From assembly GCA_945947845.1 (NCBI GenBank), contig CAMEZN010000091.1, positions 1 to 6,924 on the forward strand: DNA of 6,924 nucleotides. The letters are read 5' to 3'. Origin of the DNA: an uncultured Mucispirillum sp. Its GTDB lineage: Bacteria; Chrysiogenota; Deferribacteres; Deferribacterales; Mucispirillaceae. The position numbers and the translations under genes are program-made. Shown piece after piece: positions 1 through 6,924 of this stretch. The notes beneath the pieces were generated by a model. That model made no database searches and was not told where the DNA came from. It saw nothing but the letters and a program-made list of their open reading frames with translations. Positions within the stretch are counted from its first letter, which is position 1. Every line of letters starts with the position of its first letter.

Positions 1-52
1 AGGCTCCCCTATAAAAATGGCTATTTATCAACTGTTTGTTGTGACATAGCCT
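1..52. terminator. Bidirectional hairpin terminator downstream of the WYL regulator
   Basis: GGCTAT (19-24) pairs with ATAGCC (46-51). Inside the loop, CAAC (29-32) can pair with GTTG (38-41), giving one long hairpin with an internal loop. On the minus strand the stem is followed by ATTTTTAT, which suits termination of the regulator gene ending at 53. On the plus strand it is followed by a T-rich run (52-65), which would stop a plus-strand transcript entering from outside the window. A competing pairing of AGGCT (1-5) with AGCCT (48-52) is also possible. The stem is only 6 bp, so this is a moderate-strength call. Confidence 0.6.
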
Positions 53-967
53 TTATTTATTTTTTTCATAAGCTTTTAAAAGATTTTTTGCAAAAAATTT
101 CCTTGCTTCTGGTGTTACTATTTCAAAATATGGAGCATAAGGCATAAGGTCCATATACAATGCCATATAATTATATACAGTAACTTTTATAGTAAATGGG
201 TTTTCTGAAAGTATCTGCATATTTTTAAAAATTGGTCTGTCTATAAAATATTCTTTTATGCCCTTATCTAAAATTATTTCAACTTCAAGTTCTTCATAAC
301 CAAACCATATTGATGTAGTATTTTCTATGATTTTTTTTGATTTTTCATCAAGTTCTATATATCCTGTTTCATCGTGTGAAAGAGAAATTTGTTCAATATA
401 ATCAAGCCTGTATGCTCTTATCTCTTTATTATCTTTACAACCTATTAAATACCAAAATCCATTATAATAAAGGATTTTATAAGGTGATATTATTTTTGTT
501 GAATTATCTTTTCTATAATAAAACTGAATTTTTATATGGTTCTTTATATAAAATGATAAATCTGTAACTACTCCTTGAACCTTATTGTAATCAACTGATG
601 AAGATTCTAATACTTGTATAGTTGGCTCTATATTAGTAATATTAAAAAGTTTAAATAAGTTTTCAACAGTATCATGGCGGCTTTCTGGAAACATTGATTT
701 TGCATATTGAAGTAATGTTGCTGTTAAGTAACTGTCATCTCTTTTTATATGCTGGCTTAACCTGTCTTTATGAATAAGAGTATAGCTGTCATCACCATTT
801 TTTTTAATTTCTAGGAACTGCATAATATCTTGAAGATATCGCTGGGCACTTCGTCTGCTCATGCCTGTTTCTTCTGCTATCAGATTTGTGCTGACAGATG
901 TTCTTTCTAAAAATAAATTAAGCACTTTAAAAAGCTTTTCTATAACTCTTTCTCCCTCTTGTTTCAT
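53..967 (-). CDS. WYL-domain transcriptional regulator with N-terminal helix-turn-helix
   Basis: The gene encodes a 304-residue cytoplasmic regulator of the HTH-plus-WYL type (YafY/PafB-like architecture). Residues about 5-50 form a DeoR/HTH_11-like winged helix; the recognition segment around residues 30-46 contains GMSRRSAQRYLQDI. The WYL domain spans about 140-195, with the eponymous W-Y-L at 172-174 (GFWYLIG) and the conserved R-x-x-R in RAYRLDYI at 184-187. Residues about 225-300 look like the C-terminal WCX extension. WYL domains are known to sense ligands, in some cases nucleic acids or nucleotides; the ligand here is unknown. The start at 967 was chosen because AGGAGGGG lies just upstream. 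A longer reading from 1012 would add 15 residues and run through the promoter and ribosome-binding site. The gene is divergent from comEC across 96 bp, so it could regulate comEC or itself. That is inference. Confidence 0.85.
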   Translation of the reverse strand: MKQEGERVIEKLFKVLNLFLERTSVSTNLIAEETGMSRRSAQRYLQDIMQFLEIKKNGDDSYTLIHKDRLSQHIKRDDSYLTATLLQYAKSMFPESRHDTVENLFKLFNITNIEPTIQVLESSSVDYNKVQGVVTDLSFYIKNHIKIQFYYRKDNSTKIISPYKILYYNGFWYLIGCKDNKEIRAYRLDYIEQISLSHDETGYIELDEKSKKIIENTTSIWFGYEELEVEIILDKGIKEYFIDRPIFKNMQILSENPFTIKVTVYNYMALYMDLMPYAPYFEIVTPEARKFFAKNLLKAYEKNK

Positions 968-969
968 AA

Positions 970-977
970 CCCCTCCT
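970..977 (-). promoter_or_regulatory. Shine-Dalgarno sequence fixing the WYL regulator start
   Basis: Read on the minus strand the bases are AGGAGGGG, followed by TT and the ATG at 967-965. It is the strongest ribosome-binding site in the window and decides against the upstream in-frame ATG at 1012. Confidence 0.8.
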
Positions 978-985
978 TTTTTTAT

Positions 986-1013
986 ATTATACAAAGTTAA
1001 GCGACAATACAAG
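986..1013 (-). promoter_or_regulatory. Candidate promoter of the WYL regulator
   Basis: A perfect TATAAT lies at 991-986 on the minus strand. The -35 is poor: CTTGTA at 1013-1008 with a 16-bp spacer. Transcription would start near 979, only about a dozen bases before the start codon, so the leader would consist almost entirely of the ribosome-binding site. A better -35 word, TTGACG (1020-1015), sits 23 bp away, too far for a standard promoter. Confidence 0.4.
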
Positions 1014-1017
1014 TCGT
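1001..1017. promoter_or_regulatory. Candidate operator (inverted repeat CGAC-N7-GTCG)
   Basis: CGAC (1002-1005) and GTCG (1013-1016) form an inverted repeat with a 7-bp spacer, extended by one G-T mismatch on each side. It overlaps the likely -35 region of the regulator gene and is the only GC-containing patch in the otherwise very AT-rich divergent region. Placement suits autoregulation or control of comEC. The arms are short, so chance is possible. Confidence 0.25.
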
Positions 1018-1039
1018 CAAAAAATAAACTTTTAAATTT

Positions 1040-1065
1040 ATATATTATTTTATATAATAATATAT
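1040..1065 (+). promoter_or_regulatory. comEC start region: TATAAT and a palindrome overlapping the ATG, no Shine-Dalgarno
   Basis: TATAAT at 1053-1058 is a perfect -10 word only 5 bp before the comEC ATG; the matching -35 position (1030-1035, TTTTAA) is weak. Transcription from it would start at about 1065, making comEC mRNA essentially leaderless. The same stretch holds a 10-bp inverted repeat (1040-1049 with 1056-1065, loop TTATAT) that includes the first two bases of the start codon. If a longer transcript exists, the hairpin would mask the start. No purine-rich ribosome-binding site is present. All arms are A/T only, so the repeat may be compositional. Confidence 0.3.
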
Positions 1066-2752
1066 GAAGAAAATACGGAAAATACCAAAAACTTATATAT
1101 TTTTACTGCTTACTGTTACTGCTGCCCTGCTTTATCCAGTATCTAAAATAATTTTTATATTACTTGGAACAGCAGCTGTTATTTTTACAATCAAAAAACC
1201 ATATAATTTATTGTTTGCTGTTATTTTTATAATAATTCAGTTAATGATTAACTCGTTTTTTATTGTTGTAGATGTGGTAGAATATGAAAAAATATATTCG
1301 GTTCAGTTTGGAAGCGGGAAATGTTATGTTGATAAAAATATTAATATATCATCAGGTGATATTTTATTTGGTAAATTTTATATAGATAAGGAAAAATCAA
1401 AGCCGTTTTTTAAGCCTGTTTATAAATACGATGGTAAAATATCTGTTTTTCAAGCACCTGTAATCTCTAAAATACTGCAATTCAGGGCAGATATATCAAA
1501 CTACATATTTTATTATTCTGGAGGCAGAATAACTGTTGCACAGGCATTAATATTAGGTGATAAAAAATTTATCAGCGATGATTTGAAAGATTCATATACT
1601 ATATCAGGACTTTTTCATCTGCTTTCTATGAGTGGAAGCCATGTGGCAATAGTTACTGCTATATTTTTATCAGTTCTTTTTTTTATTCCTTTAAAATTAA
1701 GGTTTATTGCTGCATCTTTTGGAGCATTGTTTTTAATAATACTAGGCGGATTTAATATAACAGTTATAAGAGCATCTATTTTTGCAGCAATTATTATGAC
1801 AGCCTATATTTTTGATTTAAAAGTAGACTCTAAAAAATTTATTTTATTTATTGCAGGAATATTTTTGCTTGTTTCTCCTTCATCTATTAATGATATATCA
1901 TTTTTAATGTCCTTTGGAGCTGTTTTTGGCATTATTTACTTAATGAAATCAGGCTATGGCATAATTAAAACAGCAGTTATAACAGGCATAGCTGCTACAT
2001 TAATTACTGCACCACTTTCAATGTATGTTTTTGGCACAACCAACCATTTAAGTATTTTATCAACAATGATTATTTCTCCAGTTATTTATCTGCACATTCT
2101 TTTTGCAATATTTGCAATTATTGCACCAGATACAGCAGCTGCTCCACTTTTAATAATAGAAACTATATCAAACAATATGGTTTATTTACTTGCAAAAATA
2201 ACATATTTCAGCTTTATTTTTAAAACAATACCTTTATATGCTCTTATCATTACTATTCTATTTACGATTTGGACTCTGTTTTTAGAAGGCAGAAAAAAAT
2301 TACTTTCTCTTTTAAGCCTTCTAATTATCTTCTACCCTGCTGAAAAGCACTACAAATATATTTTTCCAGAACTATCTCCAAGAGATAAAGGTTTTATTAT
2401 TTTTACAGATAACAGGAAAGAAATATTCTACCAAGGCAGTGAAGCAGGATTTAGATATAACTTTATGCCGGCTGCTGCAAAATATGGAGTAAAAAAATTT
2501 GATTACGGTTCAATCACTGTTTTTGGCGGTAAAAATAACTATATAAAAATAATAAATACAGGAAAAGACAATTTTACAAACCTATGCTTAAATGAGTATA
2601 ATAAAAAATGCAGATATTTTTACCACACCCGCTCAAACAGTATCAAAAAAGAAGATATATATGATAATGTTACTCATATAATCTGGAAAAATAACATAAG
2701 CGATAAATCTATTATAGAAATCAGCAAACATGGTGCATTTTATGTTAAATAA
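1064..2752 (+). CDS. comEC: ComEC/Rec2-family DNA uptake channel lacking the usual metallo-beta-lactamase tail
   Basis: The product is a 562-residue polytopic inner-membrane protein of the ComEC/Rec2 family, which carries single-stranded DNA into the cytoplasm during natural transformation. Two hydrophobic segments near the N-terminus (about 10-70) precede a soluble stretch at 75-130 resembling the family's OB-fold/DUF4131 region. The Competence domain follows at about 155-410 with its hallmarks: ALILGDK (161-167), the GLFHLLSMSGSHVAI block (182-196), a V-x-RAS helix (234-238) and a SFLMSFGAVFGI helix (279-290). Full-length ComEC proteins are usually about 700-800 residues and end in a metallo-beta-lactamase-like domain. 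Here residues 425-562 are soluble, short and lack the DVGQGD and HxHxDH-type signatures. No Shine-Dalgarno precedes the ATG; the Lys-rich start followed by a membrane helix supports it. The gene converges on lptG with a 2-bp gap. Confidence 0.88.
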   Translation: MKKIRKIPKTYIFLLLTVTAALLYPVSKIIFILLGTAAVIFTIKKPYNLLFAVIFIIIQLMINSFFIVVDVVEYEKIYSVQFGSGKCYVDKNINISSGDILFGKFYIDKEKSKPFFKPVYKYDGKISVFQAPVISKILQFRADISNYIFYYSGGRITVAQALILGDKKFISDDLKDSYTISGLFHLLSMSGSHVAIVTAIFLSVLFFIPLKLRFIAASFGALFLIILGGFNITVIRASIFAAIIMTAYIFDLKVDSKKFILFIAGIFLLVSPSSINDISFLMSFGAVFGIIYLMKSGYGIIKTAVITGIAATLITAPLSMYVFGTTNHLSILSTMIISPVIYLHILFAIFAIIAPDTAAAPLLIIETISNNMVYLLAKITYFSFIFKTIPLYALIITILFTIWTLFLEGRKKLLSLLSLLIIFYPAEKHYKYIFPELSPRDKGFIIFTDNRKEIFYQGSEAGFRYNFMPAAAKYGVKKFDYGSITVFGGKNNYIKIINTGKDNFTNLCLNEYNKKCRYFYHTRSNSIKKEDIYDNVTHIIWKNNISDKSIIEISKHGAFYVK

Positions 2753-2754
2753 TA

Positions 2755-3843
2755 CTATCTTGCCTTACTTCTATTATATATCATAATAATACTTACAAAT
2801 AAAAACAAAATTATAGGACCAAAAGTTGCATTAAAAGGTGATAAAACCCCAGCATCACCCATTGATTTACCAATATTTTGTGCAAGAATAAATATTAATG
2901 CAAAACCAAAGGTAATGGTAGCATTTTTTACAATAGAATAATTTCTTGAAAAATTAATAGATATAGGGAAAAGTAAAAGAACTAATACAATAACAGAAAC
3001 TGCTGATGCAAGCTTATAATATAAATTTATTTTATATACAGTGCTGTTTAAACCTTTTTCTTGTGATAATTTTATCATAACATATAATTCTTTTGGTGTT
3101 AATGCTTTAATATTAGTAGTTGAAAGAGTAATAAGTTTATCCCATATTCCTGCATTTTCTGTAATATTTTTTACATCTATTTTAGTATACTGTGGCGGGT
3201 TTATACCAATCTTATGTATTGTAATATTATCAGCAAACCATTCATTACCACTTTTATATATTCGCTCAATATTTTGTATCTGGCTGATTTTATTATTTGA
3301 TATTGTATATTCTATAACATTATATACTTCTTTCTCACTAATAGAAACAAAACCTACATTTGTAATAACATTATCTTGATTAATAAACCATGTATTATAA
3401 AACCCATTTACTTGATGATTTAAAACTCCACTTTTAACCCGTGCCATTTCATAATCTTTAATTTCTCTTGATTCTGGAACAACTTTATATTCAATAAACA
3501 TCATTAATGCACTAATACATACCCCTATAATAAAAAAAGGAATAACCAGCCTGCCAACAGAACCGCCAATAGTCATATATCCTAAAAGTTCATTACTTCG
3601 CATTAACATCAGCATTGTAACCATAACTGCAATTGCAACAATAATTGGTATTACTTTATTAACATCAACTATTGCAGAAGCTGTTGATATCACCAAAACA
3701 TCTTGTAATGTATATGACACTTCTGATAGAGAAAAAGTAGTGCTGTATACTGCTGATAAACATAATAAAAGAAAAATCAATAATGCAACAATCAGCAAGT
3801 ATTTAATAAAAGATTTGATTGTATATAAATAAAATTTATTCAT
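2755..3843 (-). CDS. lptG: LptG-type permease of the lipopolysaccharide export ABC transporter
   Basis: The 362-residue product belongs to the LptF/LptG (YjgP/YjgQ) family, inner-membrane subunits that, with the LptB ATPase, extract lipopolysaccharide and push it onto the LptC-LptA bridge. Membrane helices lie at about 12-35, 62-82, 98-118, 278-296, 306-324 and 338-356, the six-helix family pattern. A periplasmic beta-rich (jellyroll-like) domain lies between helices 3 and 4 (about 120-270). Family signatures are RSNELLGYMTIGGSV (82-96, coupling region) and ELYVMIKLSQEKGLN followed by K-x-A in helix 4 (252-279). The length and a QVNGFYNTWF segment before the jellyroll resemble LptG more than LptF, but the two paralogues are hard to separate. 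No Shine-Dalgarno precedes the ATG at 3843, and a strong terminator lies 39 bp upstream, so its transcript must begin very near the start codon or come from read-through. Confidence 0.87.
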   Translation of the reverse strand: MNKFYLYTIKSFIKYLLIVALLIFLLLCLSAVYSTTFSLSEVSYTLQDVLVISTASAIVDVNKVIPIIVAIAVMVTMLMLMRSNELLGYMTIGGSVGRLVIPFFIIGVCISALMMFIEYKVVPESREIKDYEMARVKSGVLNHQVNGFYNTWFINQDNVITNVGFVSISEKEVYNVIEYTISNNKISQIQNIERIYKSGNEWFADNITIHKIGINPPQYTKIDVKNITENAGIWDKLITLSTTNIKALTPKELYVMIKLSQEKGLNSTVYKINLYYKLASAVSVIVLVLLLFPISINFSRNYSIVKNATITFGFALIFILAQNIGKSMGDAGVLSPFNATFGPIILFLFVSIIMIYNRSKAR

Positions 3844-3850
3844 AAAGAAT

Positions 3851-3877
3851 ATTATAATAAATTATATATTTTTTCAA
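3851..3877 (-). promoter_or_regulatory. Candidate lptG promoter immediately before the start codon
   Basis: On the minus strand, TTGAAA (3877-3872) is followed after 15 bp by TATAAT (3856-3851), or after 17 bp by TAATAT (3854-3849). Either -10 places the transcription start at about 3842-3844, at the ATG itself (3843). Because the terminator hairpin ends at 3882, there is room for a promoter here but not for a leader. The T-rich tail of the terminator overlaps the -35. Confidence 0.4.
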
Positions 3878-3881
3878 TAAA

Positions 3882-3916
3882 AAAGCTGCTAAAATATAGT
3901 AAATTTTAGCAGCTTT
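3882..3916 (-). terminator. Strong rho-independent terminator after the secreted-protein gene
   Basis: A perfect 14-bp stem (3882-3895 with 3903-3916, loop of 7) contains the GCTGCT/AGCAGC core. On the minus strand it is followed by a T run (3884-3879 region, TTTTTTATT), the classic intrinsic terminator form. It begins 6 bp after the stop codon of the 3922-4362 gene and isolates it from lptG. Confidence 0.9.
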
Positions 3917-3921
3917 AAAAG

Positions 3922-4362
3922 TTAGTGCTGAGGGGTGTATGGTTCAACAATATTATTTGCTGTTCCTGCCTGATTTGTATTCTGCATATTTACTTGTGCA
4001 GCATTATTTCCTGCCTGTGTATTTGTTTCAACATTATTCTGCACATTACCACTTTGAACTGGTGCATTTTTTTGGTAAAACCCATTTTTTTCTGCATAAT
4101 TTCTCCAGTATCTGCAAGTCATGCCTTTATATTCATAGCCTAATATACATTTATAATAATCTTCTAAATAATCATCATAATCATCTCTTACATAAAAAGG
4201 CACAGAACTCATAGGCGGTGGTGGCGGCAGGCTCATAACAGTATATCCATTATATGGGTTATATGATGGAGAACCGTTGTAATAAAAATCATCTGCAATT
4301 GCAAAATTCACTGCTGCCAATAAAATGCTGAAAAATAATAGTAAAAAAGATACTCGCTTCAT
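3922..4362 (-). CDS. Small secreted or periplasmic protein of unknown function, Pro-rich and Asn/Gln-rich
   Basis: I do not recognise a family. The 146-residue product begins with a clear Sec signal peptide: MKR, a hydrophobic core (residues 4-19) and a signal-peptidase I site AIA|DD at 23. There is no lipobox cysteine, so it is not a lipoprotein. The mature part runs in blocks: a Tyr/Asn/Ser-rich stretch (25-42), five prolines (46-50), an acidic Asp/Tyr segment (60-70), two cysteines at 72 and 83 that could form a disulfide in the central YYKCILGYEYKGMTCRYW block, and a low-complexity Asn/Gln/Ala/Thr tail (about 100-136), probably disordered. Start choice is supported by AAGGAG 6 nt upstream. 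It lies 80 bp downstream of mgsA on the same strand with no obvious terminator between, and ends at a strong terminator. Co-transcription with mgsA is possible but a functional link is not implied. Confidence 0.75.
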   Translation of the reverse strand: MKRVSFLLLFFSILLAAVNFAIADDFYYNGSPSYNPYNGYTVMSLPPPPPMSSVPFYVRDDYDDYLEDYYKCILGYEYKGMTCRYWRNYAEKNGFYQKNAPVQSGNVQNNVETNTQAGNNAAQVNMQNTNQAGTANNIVEPYTPQH

Positions 4363-4426
4363 TTGTAACTCCTTAATTTCTAAATCTTATTTCATAAGAC
4401 GAAATATAAAAATAAAGGTTACAAAT
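4361..4426 (-). promoter_or_regulatory. Possible structured leader before the secreted-protein gene
   Basis: ATTTGTAAC (4361-4369) and GTTACAAAT (4418-4426) form a perfect 9-bp inverted repeat 48 bp apart, with one arm lying between the ribosome-binding site and the start codon. Inside are two mutually exclusive small hairpins: 4388-4393 with 4401-4406, and 4385-4390 with 4394-4399. In the minus-strand RNA the outer pairing would cover the first bases of the start codon. No known riboswitch is recognised. The AT-rich sequence makes chance pairing plausible. Confidence 0.25.
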
Positions 4427-4442
4427 AAAGCTGAAAAAGAAA

Positions 4443-4898
4443 TTATACATTACGAGTAAGATAGTTTGTATAATCAATTGTTACAGGCTCATAATCTTCT
4501 TCAAAAAGATGAGATGATATAACAAAATCAGCAGTTGAACGGGTGCAAGCTATTACTACATTATACACAGAACATAACCGTTCCAATGCTTTAACATCTA
4601 CATCGTGTGGTTGAGTAGTCATTGGGTCAATAAAAAATATTAAAATATCAACATGACCACTTGCGATTAATGACCCCATTTGCTGGTCGCCGCCTAATGG
4701 ACCTGATTTTAATTTAATAATATCTGATGCTTTATCTGGTTCTCTGCGTAAAAATACTTCTTCAACTAAACGACCAGTTGTGCCTGTGCATATTAGTTTA
4801 TGCGGCATTAATCTTTTATAGTTAAATTCCACCCACTCAACCATATCTTTTTTTCTTGCATCATGAGCTACAAGACCAATAGATTTGATTTTTTTCAT
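4443..4898 (-). CDS. mgsA: Methylglyoxal synthase
   Basis: The 151-residue product converts dihydroxyacetone phosphate to methylglyoxal plus phosphate, a bypass of lower glycolysis that relieves sugar-phosphate build-up and frees phosphate. The fold is MGS-like and cytosolic. Visible signatures are LVAHD (9-13), the phosphate-binding TGTTG (38-42), SGPLGGDQQ (65-73) with the catalytic Asp71, FFIDP (88-92) with Asp91, PHDVD (97-101) with His98 and Asp101, and CTRSTADF (118-125). These match the E. coli enzyme block by block, and its length (about 152) is the same. All active-site residues I know of are present, so it should be active. AAGGAG lies 11 nt before the ATG, a somewhat long spacing. 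The gene is divergent from a Crp/Fnr-family regulator. Confidence 0.97.
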   Translation of the reverse strand: MKKIKSIGLVAHDARKKDMVEWVEFNYKRLMPHKLICTGTTGRLVEEVFLRREPDKASDIIKLKSGPLGGDQQMGSLIASGHVDILIFFIDPMTTQPHDVDVKALERLCSVYNVVIACTRSTADFVISSHLFEEDYEPVTIDYTNYLTRNV

Positions 4899-4944
4899 AC
4901 CTTAATCAACTCCTTATAGATATATTATTTTTATTAAGCTAGAA

Positions 4945-4973
4945 GTTATATACCTATTTATCGCTAAATACAA
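4945..4973 (-). promoter_or_regulatory. Probable mgsA promoter with a palindrome in the spacer
   Basis: TTGTAT (4973-4968) and TATAAC (4950-4945) are separated by exactly 17 bp on the minus strand, a good sigma70-type match. Transcription would start near 4938, giving a leader of about 40 nt. The inverted repeat TATTTA-TCGC-TAAATA (4955-4970) fills most of the spacer and overlaps the -35, where a bound repressor would block polymerase. Confidence 0.5.
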
Positions 4974-5077
4974 TATTTTTTTTACCTATTTTTATTAATT
5001 ATATTTAACTTATTTATAATTTAGGATATAAATTTGCAAAATTTTTGTAAAATTATATAAATAAAAAATATTAAACA

Positions 5078-5103
5078 GTGATTTTTTATATCATAATGTG
5101 ATT
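5078..5103 (+). promoter_or_regulatory. Candidate activator-binding repeats upstream of the Crp/Fnr-family gene
   Basis: GTGATT occurs twice, at 5078-5083 and 5098-5103, exactly 20 bp apart (about two helical turns) and on the same DNA face. ATCA at 5090-5093 makes imperfect inverted repeats with each copy. The block ends 5 bp before the -35 of the promoter. The spacing does not fit a canonical CRP or FNR palindrome, so the binder is unknown; autoregulation is one option. Confidence 0.25.
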
Positions 5104-5108
5104 ACTTC

Positions 5109-5136
5109 TTGAAAAGTATGGTTTTATATATATAAT
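5109..5136 (+). promoter_or_regulatory. Probable promoter of the Crp/Fnr-family regulator
   Basis: TTGAAA (5109-5114) is followed after 16 bp by a perfect TATAAT (5131-5136). Transcription would start near 5143, so the leader is about 11 nt and consists mainly of the ribosome-binding site GGAG (5145-5148), which lies 5 nt from the ATG. Confidence 0.6.
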
Positions 5137-5153
5137 AAAAAAACGGAGATAAT

Positions 5154-5819
5154 ATGACAAAAGAAAAAGCACTTGCAATTTTTGCTTCTGAATTTATGGG
5201 CACATCAGATTTAAAAATAATAGAAGCCGTCAAGCCTATTACAAGAATAATTATGCTTGAAAACAAAGATACACTTTTTTTAGAAAATGAAAAAGCTGAC
5301 TATTTTTACTATGTTGTTAGCGGAAATATTAAACTTTCAAAAATAAGCCCTGACGGAAAAGAAATCATCATTAGAATAGTGCATAATAATGAAATATTTG
5401 CAGAAGCTGTGCTTTACGGCAGAAATACTTACCCAGTAAATGCTGCTTCTATTAATAAAACATATCTTTTAGCTATTAATACAGCAGGTTTTAAAGAACT
5501 TTGTTTCACTAATCAAGAATTTATATTAAAACTTTTTATTACAATGAGCCATCAGCTTCGTTATTTTGTTGATATGATTAATGATTTAACATCAGCAGAC
5601 ACCACATCAAGACTTTTAAAATATCTCTATAACTTAAAAGAAAAAAAAGGCAGCAGCACAATCACACTGCCAATTTCAAAACGGGATTTAGCCATGCTTT
5701 TAGGTGCTGCCCCAGAAACTTTATCCCGCATATTTTCTAAACTGCAAAATGACGGGTTTATATCTTTTAATGGTAAAGAAATAACAATCATAAAAGATAC
5801 AAATGACTATTTACCTTAA
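5154..5819 (+). CDS. Crp/Fnr-family transcriptional regulator
   Basis: The 221-residue product has the standard two-domain layout: an N-terminal cNMP-binding-type beta-barrel sensor (about 20-125, with DYFYYVVSGNIKLSKISPDGKE at 49-70), a dimerisation helix (about 120-145) and a C-terminal winged helix-turn-helix (about 150-212). The recognition helix PETLSRIFSKL (187-197) carries E188-x-x-S191-R192, the ExxSR pattern that FNR uses to read TTGAT half-sites, whereas CRP has ExxGR. Only one cysteine (C117) exists, so an FNR-type [4Fe-4S] cluster is ruled out. The cAMP-contacting RS motif of CRP is also not evident, leaving a haem/NO sensor of the DNR/NnrR kind or another effector as possibilities. 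It is divergent from mgsA and overlaps the end of ccsB by 4 bp. Targets cannot be read from the window; no TTGAT-N4-ATCAA site was found. Confidence 0.9.
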   Translation: MTKEKALAIFASEFMGTSDLKIIEAVKPITRIIMLENKDTLFLENEKADYFYYVVSGNIKLSKISPDGKEIIIRIVHNNEIFAEAVLYGRNTYPVNAASINKTYLLAINTAGFKELCFTNQEFILKLFITMSHQLRYFVDMINDLTSADTTSRLLKYLYNLKEKKGSSTITLPISKRDLAMLLGAAPETLSRIFSKLQNDGFISFNGKEITIIKDTNDYLP

Positions 5820-6862
5820 AGACTCCCATAGCTGTGAAGACCAGTAAATAAAAGGTTTACTCCTAAATATGTAAATATCGTTACTAAAAACCCAACTAAT
5901 GCAATTGAAGCTGCCATTTCCTTTGACCACCTGCGAGAATATCTGCCATGTAAATATACCCCATATATTACCCATGTAATAAATGCCCATGTTTCTTTTG
6001 GGTCCCAGTTCCAAAACCTTCCCCATGAAGTTTCTGCCCACACAGCACCAAAAACAAGCCCGCCAATTGTAAATATAGCAAATCCTGCTGTAATAAATTT
6101 ATATATTATTCTTTCAAGCATATCTAATTCAAAATCTATACTTTTAAATAGATTTTTAATAGAAAGCCCATATATAAAAAATATTATACTTAATACTGCC
6201 ATTAAAAAAACATATATTACATTAATTAATATACTTGAACCAAAAACTTTTGTAAGTATTAAAAATATAACAGTTGCAGAAGATAAGCCTAAAACTACTG
6301 TCCATATAACATAATAATAACATTTCCTTTTGTTTGATACCTTTATTAAATAAAGCAAAGCTGCAATAGCAGAAACTGCAAAACATACATAAGCTGTAAA
6401 ACTTAATGATACATGAGCTAAAAGCCAGTTACTCTGCAAGGCTGGCACAAGCTGGTTTAAGTTAGATGGAGCACCTACTGCACTAATAAAAAGTACGGTA
6501 GCACCACTTACTGCAAATGCAAATGCTCCAAGAGATTTATTTTTTGTTTTGAATTCTAAAACAATATAAAATACTGCAAGTAAAAGAGCAAAAAACATAA
6601 GGGATTCATAAAGATTCGTTATAGGAACAGCCCTAAATATTCCACCGCCTGCAAATTCATAAAATTCTGCCCATCTCATAAAAAAAGAAACAAGATGAAT
6701 AAATGTGCCTATTACAGCTGTAACAGTTGCTGCAAAACCAATATTTTTATTTTTAAAAATAAGATAAAAAGTATATAATACCATAGCTGCAATATATAAT
6801 ACACCAGCTATTCCAACCATTTTATCAGTAAGTAATGTAAGCATTGAAACTGTTTTTTCCAT
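5816..6862 (-). CDS. ccsB: Cytochrome c biogenesis protein CcsB (CcsA/ResC family)
   Basis: The 348-residue polytopic membrane protein belongs to the haem-handling family of System II cytochrome c maturation. With ResB/Ccs1 it moves haem across the inner membrane and attaches it to apocytochrome CxxCH motifs outside. The diagnostic tryptophan-rich WWD domain is at about 275-297 (WAETSWGRFWNWDPKETW). Histidines lie where the family has haem ligands: H150 in LLAHVSLSF before the WWD, H305 in VYLHGR just after it, and H343 in GLHSY near the C-terminus; H56 sits in an N-terminal helix before FMRW. About eight membrane helices are visible. AGGAG lies 10 nt before the ATG, and the upstream gene stops only 4 nt before it, so the two are probably translationally coupled. 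The stop codon overlaps that of the convergent Crp/Fnr-family gene. Confidence 0.94.
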   Translation of the reverse strand: MEKTVSMLTLLTDKMVGIAGVLYIAAMVLYTFYLIFKNKNIGFAATVTAVIGTFIHLVSFFMRWAEFYEFAGGGIFRAVPITNLYESLMFFALLLAVFYIVLEFKTKNKSLGAFAFAVSGATVLFISAVGAPSNLNQLVPALQSNWLLAHVSLSFTAYVCFAVSAIAALLYLIKVSNKRKCYYYVIWTVVLGLSSATVIFLILTKVFGSSILINVIYVFLMAVLSIIFFIYGLSIKNLFKSIDFELDMLERIIYKFITAGFAIFTIGGLVFGAVWAETSWGRFWNWDPKETWAFITWVIYGVYLHGRYSRRWSKEMAASIALVGFLVTIFTYLGVNLLFTGLHSYGSL

Positions 6863-6866
6863 AAAA

Positions 6867-6924
6867 CTATTTCTCCTGATTTATATTAAACTGCTTATAA
6901 AATTTATCTGCCGGATTCACAAGT
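6867..6924 (-). CDS. C-terminal end of an upstream gene, probably resB/ccs1 (partial)
   Basis: Only one minus-strand frame is open from the window edge to a stop suitably placed before ccsB. It reads LVNPADKFYKQFNINQEK and ends with TAG at 6869-6867, 4 nt before the ccsB start. The ccsB ribosome-binding site is embedded in its last codons. ResB (Ccs1) normally precedes ccsB/ccsA, so this is most likely its C-terminus. Eighteen residues are too few to show homology, so the identity rests on context. Confidence 0.5.
   Translation of the reverse strand, partial: LVNPADKFYKQFNINQEK

Overview
The window reads as ordinary chromosomal DNA from a low-GC Gram-negative bacterium. The base composition is strongly AT-rich. 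An LptF/LptG-type lipopolysaccharide-export permease implies an outer membrane, and a CcsB/ResC-type haem-handling protein implies c-type cytochromes and respiration. A Deferribacteres-like gut or anaerobic lineage such as Mucispirillum would fit, but this is inference and no marker in the window proves it.

Layout, left to right. Positions 1-52 hold a hairpin with U-tracts on both sides, closing a minus-strand WYL-domain transcription regulator (53-967). A 96-bp divergent intergenic region separates it from plus-strand comEC (1064-2752), an inner-membrane DNA-uptake channel whose soluble C-terminus is not the usual metallo-beta-lactamase domain. comEC converges, with a 2-bp gap, on minus-strand lptG (2755-3843). 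Upstream of lptG sits a strong 14-bp terminator that closes a small secreted-protein gene (3922-4362, minus). Upstream again is mgsA, methylglyoxal synthase (4443-4898, minus). A 255-bp divergent region with good sigma70-like promoters in both directions and several short repeats separates mgsA from a plus-strand Crp/Fnr-family regulator (5154-5819). That regulator converges, with overlapping stop codons, on minus-strand ccsB (5816-6862). The last 58 bases carry the C-terminal codons of a further minus-strand gene, very probably resB/ccs1, the usual partner of ccsB in System II cytochrome c biogenesis.

The genes form separate small units, not one pathway: DNA uptake (comEC), envelope biogenesis (lptG and the secreted protein), a glycolytic overflow bypass (mgsA) and cytochrome c maturation (resB-ccsB), with two regulators. 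The region is compact, with two almost touching convergent pairs. The most notable points are the non-canonical ComEC tail, two genes (comEC, lptG) that lack a Shine-Dalgarno sequence and have a TATAAT placed so close to the ATG that their mRNAs could be leaderless, and candidate operators in both divergent regions. I see no CRISPR array, transposon, phage gene, tRNA, rRNA or recognisable defence system.
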